Notes: generated from the letters alone by a model not told the origin. Positions 6,908 to 15,396 are shown, counted from the stretch's first letter. The stretch: DNA of 35,610 nt from Ectopseudomonas mendocina (GCF_008041835.1 NZ_VRYE01000126.1:1-35610); one strand, 5' to 3'. Numbers and translations: made by a program.

Positions 6908-7900
6908 TCAGCGACGCTCCTGCGCAGGCAGTGCGGCCCACTGTACCAACAAGGCTTCGAGCAGCAGTACACGATTGAGGTTGGCCTTGCCGATCACCTT
7001 CTGCCTTTGCGCAAGGAGCCATTCCTGAATGGCCAAGACCTTGGCCTGCGCACTCTTGTCTGCCAGGTACTGCACCACCTTGCGCATATCGGCCTGACCG
7101 AGGCCTTCCTCGTCCTGGGTCAACTGGTAACGCAGCATCAGTTGCGCCCAATCGCAGAACCAGTCGAACAGCAGATTCAGCGGCAGCGCGTTCCAGCTTT
7201 CCGCCAACTGGCTCGGCGAAACCTGTTGCTTGAGCAGCTTCTTCACCCCCTCCACCGCCTGCGCGCGCTGCTCGCGTACACCCTGCGCCTGCAGGCGCAC
7301 AGCGGCCAGTGGTGAGCCGGCCGCCAGAGTCAGCAAATCGGCGCGCTCATCCTCGCCCAGTTCAGGCAGCGCCTGGGCCAGCCAGGCCAGACTCAATGCC
7401 TGACTCGGCAGGGGGCAGGCCTGTTGCACGCAGCGGCTCTTGATGGTCGGCAGCAGGCGGCTGGGCTGGTGGCTGATAAGCAGCAGCACGGTATTGCCGG
7501 ACGGCTCTTCCAGGCTTTTCAGCAGCGCATTGGCCGCGTTGAGGTTCATCGCCTCGGCCGGCTCCAGCAGCACCACCTTGCGCCCTCCAAGCTGCGCGGT
7601 CTGCACCACGAAGTCGACCAGCTCACGCACCTGGTCGACCTTGATCGGCTTGTCAGCCTCTTCGGGCTCCAGCACGTAGTTGTCCGGGTGAGTACCGGCA
7701 GCCAGCAGATGACAGGATTTGCAGTTGCCGCAGGCATCCAGACCATTGGGGCTCTGGCACAGCAGGCGCGCCATCAGGCGCTCGGCCAGCGCGCGCTTGC
7801 CGATGCCGGCCGGGCCATGCAGCAGATACGCATGGGCGTGCTGGCTACGCCCGGCCAGTTGTTGCCAGAGCGCTTGCTGCCAGGAATAAACCTCAGCCAC
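6908..7900 (-). CDS. holB: DNA polymerase III subunit delta'
   Basis: The product is 330 residues from GTG 7900, which is preceded by GGAGG at six bases. The upstream in-frame region is arginine-rich shadow of tmk. Sequence starts AEVYSWQQALWQQL, then a P-loop GPAGIGKR (29-36), a four-cysteine zinc site (Cys48, 57, 60, 63 in LLCQSPNGLDACGNCKSC), and the AAA+ region with LLKSLEEPSGNTVLLLISHQ containing the SRC sensor (KSRCVQQACPL). Delta' is part of the clamp loader that places the sliding clamp on DNA. It overlaps the end of tmk by eight bases, so translation is probably coupled. The downstream gene is pilZ. Confidence 0.95.
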   Translation of the reverse strand: MAEVYSWQQALWQQLAGRSQHAHAYLLHGPAGIGKRALAERLMARLLCQSPNGLDACGNCKSCHLLAAGTHPDNYVLEPEEADKPIKVDQVRELVDFVVQTAQLGGRKVVLLEPAEAMNLNAANALLKSLEEPSGNTVLLLISHQPSRLLPTIKSRCVQQACPLPSQALSLAWLAQALPELGEDERADLLTLAAGSPLAAVRLQAQGVREQRAQAVEGVKKLLKQQVSPSQLAESWNALPLNLLFDWFCDWAQLMLRYQLTQDEEGLGQADMRKVVQYLADKSAQAKVLAIQEWLLAQRQKVIGKANLNRVLLLEALLVQWAALPAQERR

Positions 7901-8525
7901 GGCACGCCTCCAGCAGCGTCGGCAGCAAGGTGTCGATATCGGCCTGCACCTGCGCCAGGCTCTGCCCGGCATCTAGCACGCGATAACGCTGCGGCGCCTG
8001 CGCAGCGCGCTGCAGATAGGCCTCACGCACCGCCTCGAAGAAACCGCGGCCTTCCTGCTCGAAACGATCCAGACGACCGCGAGCGGCAGCACGCGCCAGA
8101 CCGATCTCCACCGGCAGGTCGAAAATCAGCGTCAGATCCGGGCGCAGCTCGCCCTGGACGAACTGCTCCAGTTGCGCGATGCGCTCGACGGACAGCCCCC
8201 GGCCGCCGCCCTGGTAGGCGTAGGTGGCGTCGGTGAAACGATCACACAGCACCACACAGCCCCTGGCCAGGGCCGGACGAATCACCTGTTGCAGGTGCTG
8301 GGCGCGGGCGGCGAACACCAGCAGCAACTCGGTGTCGGCCGCCATCGACTCATCGCTCGGGTCGAGCAGCAGCTCGCGGATGCGCTCGGCCAGGGGCGTA
8401 CCGCCGGGCTCGCGGGTCAGCAGTACATCGATGCCCTGCTCGCGCAGGCGCTCAGCCAAGTATTCGCGGTTGGTACTTTTGCCGGCGCCTTCCGGGCCTT
8501 CCAGGGTAATAAACAGACCGGTCAC
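7893..8525 (-). CDS. tmk: Thymidylate kinase
   Basis: The product is 210 residues, standard length for dTMP kinase, which makes dTDP from dTMP with ATP. The P-loop GPEGAGKST is at residues 10-18, the DR motif in LCDRFTDATYAYQGGGRG near the middle, and the arginine-rich lid ARGRLDRFEQEGRGFF is in the expected place. Asn19 follows the P-loop where many relatives have a threonine, which is probably neutral. It starts nine bases after mltG and overlaps holB, fitting a single transcript. Confidence 0.95.
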   Translation of the reverse strand: MTGLFITLEGPEGAGKSTNREYLAERLREQGIDVLLTREPGGTPLAERIRELLLDPSDESMAADTELLLVFAARAQHLQQVIRPALARGCVVLCDRFTDATYAYQGGGRGLSVERIAQLEQFVQGELRPDLTLIFDLPVEIGLARAAARGRLDRFEQEGRGFFEAVREAYLQRAAQAPQRYRVLDAGQSLAQVQADIDTLLPTLLEACRG

Positions 8526-8534
8526 GGATTGCCC

Positions 8535-9590
8535 TTATTCGGTTTCGGCCGCCGCACGGGGCGCGGGGCTGGAGCGGTAGTCGGCGCGACGCTTGAGCTG
8601 GTATTCGCGCACCGCGCGGTTGTGCTCGGCCAGGGTGTTGGAGAACACATGGCTGCCGTCGCCTCGCGCGACAAAATACAGGGTGGTGCCATCGCGCGGG
8701 TTGAGCGCGGCATGAATCGCCTCACGGCCGACCATGGCAATCGGCGTTGGCGGCATCCCGTCGATGGTATAGGTGTTGTAGGGTGTCGGCGTGCGCAGAT
8801 CGGCGCGGGTGATACGGCCGTTATAACGCTCGCCCATGCCGTAGATCACGGTGGGGTCGGTCTGCAGACGCATGCCGATGCGCAGACGACGCACGAACAC
8901 CCCGGCGATCTCGCCGCGCTCCTCGGGCACGCCGGTTTCCTTCTCGATCATCGAGGCCATGATCAGCGCGTCATAGGGCTCGCGATAGGGCAAGCCTTCG
9001 GCGCGCTGCTGCCACTCTTCGGCGAGCACCGCCTCGAGACGCGCATTGGCCTGTTTGAGCAGGTCTTCGTCGCTCATGCCGCGCACGTAGCGATAGGTAT
9101 CGGGAAAGAAGCGCCCTTCCGGATTCTGTCCGGCCAGGCCCAGACGCTCCATCAACTGGGCATCGGTGAGATCGGCCAGGCGCTGCTCCAGACGTTCCTG
9201 ACGCCCCAGAGCCGCACGCACCTGACGAAAGTTCCAGCCTTCGACCAGGGTCAGGCTGTACTGCACCACTTCGCCGCGCTGCCACAGAGCGAGCATGTCC
9301 CGGGCACTGTGCTCGGGCAGCAGGCGATATTCGCCGCTGTGCATGGCCGGCGCACGCAGGGTGAAGCGCCAATACAGACGCAGCCACAAGGCGTTGTCGA
9401 TCACACCCTCGGCTTCAAGCCGATTGAGCAGGCCGCTCGGCGTAGCACCAGACGGCACTTCCAGGAGCATTTCTTCAGTCAGTTGCAGAGGCTGCTCCAG
9501 CGCTCTGTGCTGCTGCCAGGCGGCACCGACGACTAGCAGCGCAGCCAATAGCACGCCGCACTCAAGCAGCACCAAAATCTTGCGTAGCAC
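8535..9590 (-). CDS. mltG: Endolytic murein transglycosylase MltG (YceG-like)
   Basis: The 351-residue product has one N-terminal membrane anchor (about 5-23) and a large periplasmic region with the YceG fold. The catalytic glutamate is in ASMIEKETGV (Glu216, matching E. coli Glu218), followed by QTDPTVIYGMG and PTPYNTY, hallmark motifs. MltG cleaves nascent glycan strands and is thought to set their length. The start is a GTG only three bases after the pabC stop. A GAG-containing site overlaps the end of pabC. This order, pabC-mltG-tmk-holB, is widespread in gammaproteobacteria. Confidence 0.95.
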   Translation of the reverse strand: MLRKILVLLECGVLLAALLVVGAAWQQHRALEQPLQLTEEMLLEVPSGATPSGLLNRLEAEGVIDNALWLRLYWRFTLRAPAMHSGEYRLLPEHSARDMLALWQRGEVVQYSLTLVEGWNFRQVRAALGRQERLEQRLADLTDAQLMERLGLAGQNPEGRFFPDTYRYVRGMSDEDLLKQANARLEAVLAEEWQQRAEGLPYREPYDALIMASMIEKETGVPEERGEIAGVFVRRLRIGMRLQTDPTVIYGMGERYNGRITRADLRTPTPYNTYTIDGMPPTPIAMVGREAIHAALNPRDGTTLYFVARGDGSHVFSNTLAEHNRAVREYQLKRRADYRSSPAPRAAAETE

Positions 9591-9593
9591 CAG

Positions 9594-10409
9594 TTATTTA
9601 CTCAGTAGGTCGCAGACGATGGCCTGCAGTTTACGGGTGAGCGGCCCGACCGACCAGTGTCGCTCTTGCAGCGCCCGTACAGGCCAGATGCCGTAAAGGC
9701 TGTTGCAGAGAAAGACTTCATCGGCACTCAGCAGTTCGTCGAAGGAAACATCACGTAACGCGAAAGCCATTCCGAGCATCTGCGCCTGCTGCAGGATTTC
9801 GGCACGCATCACCCCGGCCACGCCACAGCGTGACAGATCGGCCGTGACCAGCCCGCCTTCGATGACCAGAAACAGGTTGCTGTACACGCCTTCGATGACC
9901 CGGCCATGGCTGTCACGCATCAGACCCTCGGCGCACTCGGCATCCTGCCATTCGGCACGCGCCAGCACCTGCTCCAGGCGGTTGAGGTGCTTGAGCCCGG
10001 CCAGCAGCGGCTGCTCGGCCAGACGCGTCTTGCAGGGAAAAAGCCGCACACCCTGCTCGGCATGCGCAGCAGGATACTGTGGCAACGGTGCCGCCTGCAG
10101 GATGCGCAGCGGCTGGCAGGGCTGCGGCGGCACATAGCCGCGCTGGCCCTCACCGCGGGTGACGATCAGCTTGGCCACACCCTCGCCCAACTGCTCAGCG
10201 AACGTCCGCAGCTCGTGCTCAATGAGAAGCAGATCGAGGGGGATGGACAGGCGCCGACAGCCCTCGGCCAGGCGCGCCATATGCCGCGCCAGCAGCGGAA
10301 TGCGCCCACCACGCACGGCGATGGTCTCGAACAGACCATCGCCGTAAGCCAGGCCACGGTCACGAACCGACAACTGCTCGCCGGGCGCGCCGTTGACCCA
10401 GCTCAGCAT
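9594..10409 (-). CDS. pabC: Aminodeoxychorismate lyase
   Basis: The 271-residue product is a fold-type IV PLP enzyme that splits 4-amino-4-deoxychorismate into 4-aminobenzoate and pyruvate for folate synthesis. Family motifs are RDRGLAYGDGLFETI (16-30), the PLP lysine Lys140 in LLAGLKHLNRLEQVLAR, and GRVIEGVYSNLFLV with the cofactor-binding glutamate. FLCNSLYGIWPV near the end is also characteristic. The ATG shares one base with the fabF stop (TGATG), so translation is likely coupled to fabF. Confidence 0.95.
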   Translation of the reverse strand: MLSWVNGAPGEQLSVRDRGLAYGDGLFETIAVRGGRIPLLARHMARLAEGCRRLSIPLDLLLIEHELRTFAEQLGEGVAKLIVTRGEGQRGYVPPQPCQPLRILQAAPLPQYPAAHAEQGVRLFPCKTRLAEQPLLAGLKHLNRLEQVLARAEWQDAECAEGLMRDSHGRVIEGVYSNLFLVIEGGLVTADLSRCGVAGVMRAEILQQAQMLGMAFALRDVSFDELLSADEVFLCNSLYGIWPVRALQERHWSVGPLTRKLQAIVCDLLSK

Positions 10410-11653
10410 CAGCCGTGGTACCGACGGAACAGCAACGAGCCGTTGGTACCGCCGAAGCCGAAGGAGTTCGACAGCGCGATCTCGATCGGCATGGCCTTGG
10501 CCTGATGCGGCACGAAGTCCAGGTCGCAGCCTTCGTCCGGCTCGTCCAGGTTGATGGTCGGTGGTGCGACCTGGTCGCGGATCGCCAGCACACTGAAGAT
10601 CGCCTCCACTGCGCCGGCAGCACCGAGCAGGTGACCGGTCATCGACTTGGTCGAACTGACCGCCAGTTTGTAGGCGTGATCGCCGAACACGCTTTTCACC
10701 GCTGCGGCTTCGGCAACGTCGCCGGCCGGAGTCGAGGTGCCGTGGGCGTTGATGTACTGCACCTGATCGGCGTTGATACCAGCATCGCGCAAAGCAGCCG
10801 CCATGCAGCGCGCCGCACCGGCACCATCATCGGGTGGCGAAGTCATGTGGAAGGCATCACCGCTCATGCCGAAGCCGATCAGCTCGGCGTAGATGGTGGC
10901 GCCACGCGCCTTGGCGTGCTCCAGCTCTTCCAGCACCAGGGCACCGGAGCCATCGGACAGGACGAAGCCGTCACGGCCCTTGTCCCACGGACGGCTGGCC
11001 TTGGTCGGCTCGTCGTTGCGCGTCGACAGCGCACGCGCCGCACCGAAGCCACCCATGCCCAGGCCGCAGGCTGCCATCTCGGCGCCGCCGGCGACCATCA
11101 CGTCAGCTTCGCCATAGGCGATGTTGCGTGCAGCCATGCCGATGCAGTGGGTGCCGGTGGTGCACGCCGTGGCGATGGCGTAGTTCGGCCCCTGCAGACC
11201 CAGGTGGATCGACAGGAAACCGGAAATCATGTTGATGATCGAGCCCGGCACGAAGAACGGCGAAATACGCCGCGGTCCCTGATCAAACAGCGATTTGCAG
11301 TTATTCTCGATATTGGTTAGGCCACCGATGCCGGAGCCCATGGCCACACCGATCCGCTCACGGTTGGTGTCGGTGATGTCCAGCCCGGAATCACGCACGG
11401 CCTGGAAGCAGGCAGCGAGACCGTACTGGATGAACAGGTCGAGCTTGCGCGCCTCTTTCGCAGAGAGGTACTCCTCGACGTTGAAGCCCTTGAGCGACCC
11501 GCCAAAACGGGTGGAGTAGGCCGACAGGTCCATATGCTCGATCAGGCCGATGCCACTGCGCCCGGCCAAAATGCCCTGCCAGCTGCTCGGCACATCGTTA
11601 CCCAGCGGCGACAGCATGCCCAAACCGGTAACCACGACGCGTCTACGCGACAC
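10409..11653 (-). CDS. fabF: Beta-ketoacyl-ACP synthase II
   Basis: The product is 414 residues. The active-site cysteine is Cys164 in ATACTTGTHC, with the two histidines in NAHGTSTPAGD and KSMTGHLLGAAG, the C-H-H triad of FabB/FabF condensing enzymes. The length and these motifs favour FabF over FabB. It extends acyl-ACP with malonyl-ACP and is the enzyme associated with temperature-dependent control of unsaturated fatty acids in enterics. The GTG start at 11653 follows AAGAGGAG at good spacing. Upstream is acpP, but a strong terminator stands between, so fabF probably depends on read-through or its own promoter. Confidence 0.96.
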   Translation of the reverse strand: MSRRRVVVTGLGMLSPLGNDVPSSWQGILAGRSGIGLIEHMDLSAYSTRFGGSLKGFNVEEYLSAKEARKLDLFIQYGLAACFQAVRDSGLDITDTNRERIGVAMGSGIGGLTNIENNCKSLFDQGPRRISPFFVPGSIINMISGFLSIHLGLQGPNYAIATACTTGTHCIGMAARNIAYGEADVMVAGGAEMAACGLGMGGFGAARALSTRNDEPTKASRPWDKGRDGFVLSDGSGALVLEELEHAKARGATIYAELIGFGMSGDAFHMTSPPDDGAGAARCMAAALRDAGINADQVQYINAHGTSTPAGDVAEAAAVKSVFGDHAYKLAVSSTKSMTGHLLGAAGAVEAIFSVLAIRDQVAPPTINLDEPDEGCDLDFVPHQAKAMPIEIALSNSFGFGGTNGSLLFRRYHG

Positions 11654-11699
11654 AGCAATCTCCTCTTGTTCTACTCAGGCGCCACATGCGCCTTGCACG

Positions 11700-11830
11700 T
11701 AACGGACACGCCGCGAGAACCCCGAATGATGGAAGCCTTCGCGGCATGTCCGCCTCCCTCTTCCGGCGCTACGCGCCACCTTCTCCCAGCGGGAGAAGGT
11801 CATCAGAAGTCGTCGCTGCGCGACTTCCAC
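11700..11830. repeat. Dispersed intergenic repeat with two hairpins
   Basis: Between fabF and the acpP terminator lies a palindrome at 11778-11800 (ACCTTCTCCC-AGC-GGGAGAAGGT). A second stem at about 11806-11828 pairs GAAGTCG with CGACTTC. The first belongs to the same family as the palindrome at the window's right end (35585-35610), a CTCTCCC...GGGAGAG element frequent between Pseudomonas genes. It has no coding potential. Confidence 0.6.
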
Positions 11831-11835
11831 GCTAA

Positions 11836-11875
11836 AGAAAAGCCGCACGCCTGATTAGGGCAGTGCGGCTTTTCT
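11836..11875 (-). terminator. Intrinsic terminator downstream of acpP
   Basis: A perfect 13-base-pair inverted repeat (AGAAAAGCCGCAC at 11836-11848 with GTGCGGCTTTTCT at 11863-11875) lies 23 bases after the acpP stop. It gives a T-rich 3' side on the minus strand. It would end most acpP transcripts and separate the abundant acpP message from fabF. The symmetrical ends mean it could work on both strands. Confidence 0.9.
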
Positions 11876-11897
11876 CGGCCAGAAAGCTGACTGTGAC

Positions 11898-12134
11898 TTA
11901 TTGCGCGTGGGCAGTCACGTAGTCGATGGCTTCCTGAACGGTGGTGATCTTCTCGGCTTGCTCGTCCGGGATCTCGGTCTCGAATTCTTCCTCGAGAGCC
12001 ATCACCAGCTCAACGGTGTCAAGAGAGTCGGCACCCAGGTCTTCAACGAAGGAAGCGCTGTTGGTCACTTCCTCTTCCTTGACGCCAAGTTGCTCGGCAA
12101 CGATTTTCTTGACGCGTTCTTCGATGGTGCTCAT
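11898..12134 (-). CDS. acpP: Acyl carrier protein
   Basis: The 78-residue acidic protein has the phosphopantetheine attachment serine at Ser37 in LGADSLDTVELVMALEEEF, the defining motif. It carries growing acyl chains between the Fab enzymes and donates them to PlsX and lipid A enzymes. It has its own consensus promoter and a following terminator, consistent with the very high demand for this protein. It lies between fabG and fabF in the usual order. Confidence 0.98.
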   Translation of the reverse strand: MSTIEERVKKIVAEQLGVKEEEVTNSASFVEDLGADSLDTVELVMALEEEFETEIPDEQAEKITTVQEAIDYVTAHAQ

Positions 12135-12185
12135 ACCTTGTTTTCACTCCTATTGGACAAATCCAGGCAGCTGGTAGCGGCCAAG

Positions 12186-12213
12186 TGTATAGAAAGGGTT
12201 TTTAGCATTTCAA
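12186..12213 (-). promoter_or_regulatory. Sigma-70 promoter of acpP
   Basis: On the minus strand TTGAAA (12213-12208) and TATACA (12191-12186) are separated by 16 bases. This gives an expected start near 12179 and a leader of about 45 bases before the acpP ATG. Confidence 0.75.
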
Positions 12214-12330
12214 GCTGAATGCCGGGGAGCCCCCAGGAACACTTCAACGATCTGTCTATAAACCTGTTGCAGCTTTATAACGGATTTTAGACAGCCACTA
12301 TGACAGTTTTTTGATGGCTCGCGTCACATT

Positions 12331-12366
12331 CGAGAGCCTCCGGGTGTTCGGAGGCGCTCTTTTTAG
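12331..12366 (+). terminator. Terminator-like hairpin between fabG and acpP, with its U-tract on the opposite strand
   Basis: GAGAGCCTCCG (12332-12342) pairs with CGGAGGCGCTC (12349-12359), with one mismatch. It runs into five Ts only when read on the plus strand, against the direction of fabG and acpP. On the minus strand the stem lies just after the fabG stop without a T-run. It may still pause or stabilise the fabG 3' end, or it may stop antisense transcription entering fabG. Confidence 0.6.
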
Positions 12367-13106
12367 CTCATGTACATACCGCCGTTCACCGGAATAGTAG
12401 CCCCTGTGACGTAGCCTGCGCCATCGGAAGCCAGGAAACCGACGACCTTGGCGATCTCTTCGGCCTGACCCAGACGGCCCAGCGGAATCTGCGTCAGCAG
12501 CGCGTCGCGCTGTGCTTCCGGCAGCTCGCGAGTCATGTCGGTATCGATGAAACCAGGGGCCACCGAGTTGACGGTAATGCCGCGCGAACCGACTTCACGC
12601 GCCAGCGCGCGGCTGAAACCTTCCAGGCCAGCCTTGGCGGCCGCGTAGTTGGCCTGCCCGGCATTGCCCATGGCACCGACCACGGAACCGATGTTGATGA
12701 TCCGGCCGAAGCGCGCCTTGGTCATGCCGCGCAGCACGCCCTTGGACAGGCGATAGAGGCTGTTGAGGTTGGTGTCGATGACATCGAACCACTCGTCGTC
12801 CTTCATGCGCAGCATCAGGTTGTCGCGGGTGATACCTGCGTTGTTGACCAGAATGGCCGGCGCACCGAACTGCTCGGCGATAGCGCCCAGTACGGCCTCG
12901 ACGGACTCGGCACTGGTCACGTTCAGCTCCATACCGGTACCGCTGATGCCGTGTTCTTGCAGCGTGGCGGCGATGCGCTCGGCACCGGATGCCGACGTGG
13001 CAGTGCCGATGACGATGGCGCCCTGACGCCCCAGCTCCAGGGCGATTGCCTGACCGATACCACGGCTGGCGCCAGTGACCAGCGCGACCTTACCTTGCAG
13101 ACTCAT
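12363..13106 (-). CDS. fabG: 3-oxoacyl-ACP reductase
   Basis: The product is 247 residues, a short-chain dehydrogenase that reduces beta-ketoacyl-ACP with NADPH. The cofactor motif TGASRGIG is at 11-18, NNAG at 88-91, and the catalytic set is Ser141, Tyr154 and Lys158 (NIGSVV and QANYAAAKAG). The ATG at 13106 follows AAGGAGAA. It begins 15 bases after fabD, so the two are almost certainly cotranscribed. Confidence 0.97.
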   Translation of the reverse strand: MSLQGKVALVTGASRGIGQAIALELGRQGAIVIGTATSASGAERIAATLQEHGISGTGMELNVTSAESVEAVLGAIAEQFGAPAILVNNAGITRDNLMLRMKDDEWFDVIDTNLNSLYRLSKGVLRGMTKARFGRIINIGSVVGAMGNAGQANYAAAKAGLEGFSRALAREVGSRGITVNSVAPGFIDTDMTRELPEAQRDALLTQIPLGRLGQAEEIAKVVGFLASDGAGYVTGATIPVNGGMYMS

Positions 13107-13121
13107 GTTCGTTCTCCTTTC

Positions 13122-14060
13122 TCAAGCCAACGCAGCACGAGCAGCGGCGAAAGCATCGGGGGTATCCAGGTTGTAAGTGCTGATGCCTTTGACACAGCGC
13201 TTGTTCAGGCCGCTGAGCACCTTGCCCGGGCCGCACTCGACCAGATCGGTCACGCCCTGCTCGGACAGACGCACCATGGACTCTACCCAGCGAACAGGGC
13301 TGTACAGCTGCGCCAGCAGGTCAGCCTTCAGGGTGGCCAGGTCGGATACCACAGCAGCGCTGACGTTCTGCACCAGCGGGATCTGCGGCGCCTGCCAGCT
13401 CAATGCCTCGACCGACTCGGCGAAACGCTCGGCAGCCGGCTTCATCAGCGCGCAGTGCGACGGCACGCTGACCGGCAGTGCCATGGCGCGCTTGGCGCCA
13501 CGCGCCTTGCACGCCTCGATGGCACGTTCCACCGCTGCGGCGCTACCGGCGATCACCACCTGACCGGGGGCGTTGAAGTTCACGGCACTGACCACATCAC
13601 CCTGCGCTGCTTCGGCGCAGGCGGCCAGCACGTCGGCATCTTCCAGACCGAGGATGGCAGCCATGCCGCCCTGCCCGGCCGGTACGGCCTGCTGCATCAA
13701 TTGACCACGGCGCTCCACCAGCTTCACGGCGTCAGCGAAGCCGATGCTGCCCGCGGCGACCAGCGCGGAGTATTCACCCAGGCTATGACCGGCGACGAAC
13801 GCCGGCTTGGCGCCGCCCTCGGCCTGCCACAAACGCCACAGGGCGATGGAAGCGGTGAGGATGGCCGGCTGGGTCTTGTCGGTCTGGTTCAATTGCTCCT
13901 CCGGGCCTTGCTGGGTCAGCGCCCAAAGGTCGTAGCCGAGCGCTTCGGAGGCTTCACCGAAGGTGTCGAGCACCAGCTTCTGCTGGGCGCCATGCTCGGC
14001 GAGCATGGTCAGGGCTTGCGAACCCTGACCGGGAAAGACGAATGCGAGGGATGCAGACAT
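13122..14060 (-). CDS. fabD: Malonyl-CoA:ACP transacylase
   Basis: The product is 312 residues from ATG 14060, where homology begins (SASLAFVFPGQGSQ). The longer open frame upstream is ignored because AAGGGA lies in place before this ATG. The nucleophile is Ser93 in GHSLGEYSAL, with the active-site histidine in VSVPSHCALMKPA. It loads malonate from CoA to ACP, the entry step of elongation. A terminator-like hairpin lies 22-47 bases before the start, between plsX and fabD. Confidence 0.97.
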   Translation of the reverse strand: MSASLAFVFPGQGSQALTMLAEHGAQQKLVLDTFGEASEALGYDLWALTQQGPEEQLNQTDKTQPAILTASIALWRLWQAEGGAKPAFVAGHSLGEYSALVAAGSIGFADAVKLVERRGQLMQQAVPAGQGGMAAILGLEDADVLAACAEAAQGDVVSAVNFNAPGQVVIAGSAAAVERAIEACKARGAKRAMALPVSVPSHCALMKPAAERFAESVEALSWQAPQIPLVQNVSAAVVSDLATLKADLLAQLYSPVRWVESMVRLSEQGVTDLVECGPGKVLSGLNKRCVKGISTYNLDTPDAFAAARAALA

Positions 14061-14075
14061 GAATAAGTCCCTTGA

Positions 14076-14107
14076 GTCGAAAAACCAGCGCCAGGCGAGC
14101 CTGGCGC
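14076..14107 (-). terminator. Terminator- or attenuator-like hairpin between plsX and fabD
   Basis: GCGCCAGG (14088-14095) pairs perfectly with CCTGGCGC (14100-14107) around a four-base loop. Read on the minus strand it is followed by TGGTTTTTCG. It lies in the 126-base gap after plsX and just before the fabD ribosome binding site, so it could end or modulate read-through from the rpmF-plsX part into the fab part. Confidence 0.7.
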
Positions 14108-14186
14108 AGCAAACTGACAGTTGGATGACAGGCGGTGTGCCGCGGTCACATTCCACCGCCGGTCACCCCCTGAAAACGCGACGAGT

Positions 14187-15197
14187 CTACAGCAACAGGT
14201 CCTCAAGTCGACCATGCAGTCGCTGCGGCAGATTCTCCTGCACCTCGCGCAGTGCGCAGCGTATCGCGCTCTGAAAGCTCTCCTGCCCCGCCGCGCCGTG
14301 ACTCTTGACCACGATGCCCTGCAGCCCGAGAAAGCTCGCACCGTTATGCCGGGCCGGCGCCAGGTCGGCCTTGAGACGGCGCAGCAGCGGCATCGCCAAC
14401 GCACCGATGGCCTGAGCGAACAGGCCATCATTGAACAGCGTCTCGACCCGACCAGTGATCATCTTCGCCAGGCCTTCGCTGGACTTGAGCAGGATGTTGC
14501 CGACGAAGCCGTCGCACACCACCACGTCGGCTTCACCGCGATACACGCCGTCGCCTTCGATGTAGCCGACGAAGTTCAGCCCATGGGCCTGCTGCAGCAT
14601 ATTGGCCGCCAGCTTGACCTGCTGATTGCCCTTGATGTCCTCGGTGCCGACATTGAGCAAGGCGACCCTAGGCCTACTGATGCCCAGCGTTTCCGCGGCG
14701 ACGGCGCCCATGATCGCGAACTGATAGAGGTGCTCGGCACTGCAGTCGACATTGGCGCCCAGATCCAGCAGGTAACAATGACCACGCTCGGTCGGAATCG
14801 GGCTGACCATGGCCGGCCGGTCGATACCTGGCAGTGTCTTGAGCACATAACGCGACAGCGCCATCAGCGCACCGGTATTACCGGCACTGACGCAGGCATG
14901 CGCCTGACGCTGGCGCACCAGCTCCAGCGCCACGCGCATCGAGGCATCGGGCTTGCCGCGCAAGGCCTGAGCCGGACGTTCGTCCATGGCGATCACTTCG
15001 CTGGCGTGATGAACCTGCAGGCGCGAGCGATCGACGCCAGACTGGCGAGCGAGCTGTTCTTCGATAAGGGGAGCTTGGCCGACAAGGGCCAGGTGCAGCG
15101 AGGGGAATTCGGCCAGCGCAGAAATGCAGGCCGGAACAATGCAGTGGGGACCGAAGTCCCCACCCATTGTGTCAATCGCGATGATCGAGGCGGACAA
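14187..15197 (-). CDS. plsX: Phosphate acyltransferase PlsX
   Basis: The product is 336 residues from TTG 15197. The conserved start IIAIDTMGGDFGPHCIVPA follows within six residues, and no better start exists after the rpmF stop four bases upstream. Further family motifs are SAGNTGALMALS (about 107-118), RPAMVSPIPT and VVVCDGFVGNILLKSSEG. PlsX converts acyl-ACP and phosphate to acyl-phosphate, which PlsY uses to start phospholipid synthesis. Placement with rpmF and fabD is the classic bacterial arrangement. Confidence 0.95.
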   Translation of the reverse strand: MSASIIAIDTMGGDFGPHCIVPACISALAEFPSLHLALVGQAPLIEEQLARQSGVDRSRLQVHHASEVIAMDERPAQALRGKPDASMRVALELVRQRQAHACVSAGNTGALMALSRYVLKTLPGIDRPAMVSPIPTERGHCYLLDLGANVDCSAEHLYQFAIMGAVAAETLGISRPRVALLNVGTEDIKGNQQVKLAANMLQQAHGLNFVGYIEGDGVYRGEADVVVCDGFVGNILLKSSEGLAKMITGRVETLFNDGLFAQAIGALAMPLLRRLKADLAPARHNGASFLGLQGIVVKSHGAAGQESFQSAIRCALREVQENLPQRLHGRLEDLLL

Positions 15198-15200
15198 GGA

Positions 15201-15383
15201 TTACTCGTCAGCGCCCTTGTCGATCACTTTGCGACCGCGGTACACGCCTTCCGGAGAAACGTGGTGGCGCAGGTGAACTTCACCGGTGCTCTTCTCTACG
15301 GACAGGGTGCTGGCCTCGAGAGCATCGTGCGAACGACGCATGTCGCGGGCGGAACGGGATTTTTTGTTCTGCTGAACAGCCAT
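15201..15383 (-). CDS. rpmF: 50S ribosomal protein L32
   Basis: The 60-residue basic protein begins AVQQNKKSRSARDMRRSHD, diagnostic of L32. It has the family's HLRHHVSPEGVYRG segment in the C-terminal half and no zinc cysteines, as in proteobacterial L32. It starts 13 bases after yceD. Confidence 0.98.
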   Translation of the reverse strand: MAVQQNKKSRSARDMRRSHDALEASTLSVEKSTGEVHLRHHVSPEGVYRGRKVIDKGADE

Positions 15384-15396
15384 AACTCATTAACTC

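Noticed and set aside
13122..14156. Longer FabD with a 32-residue extension
   Set aside because: The extension runs through the terminator-like hairpin and lacks homology; the ATG at 14060 has a ribosome binding site.
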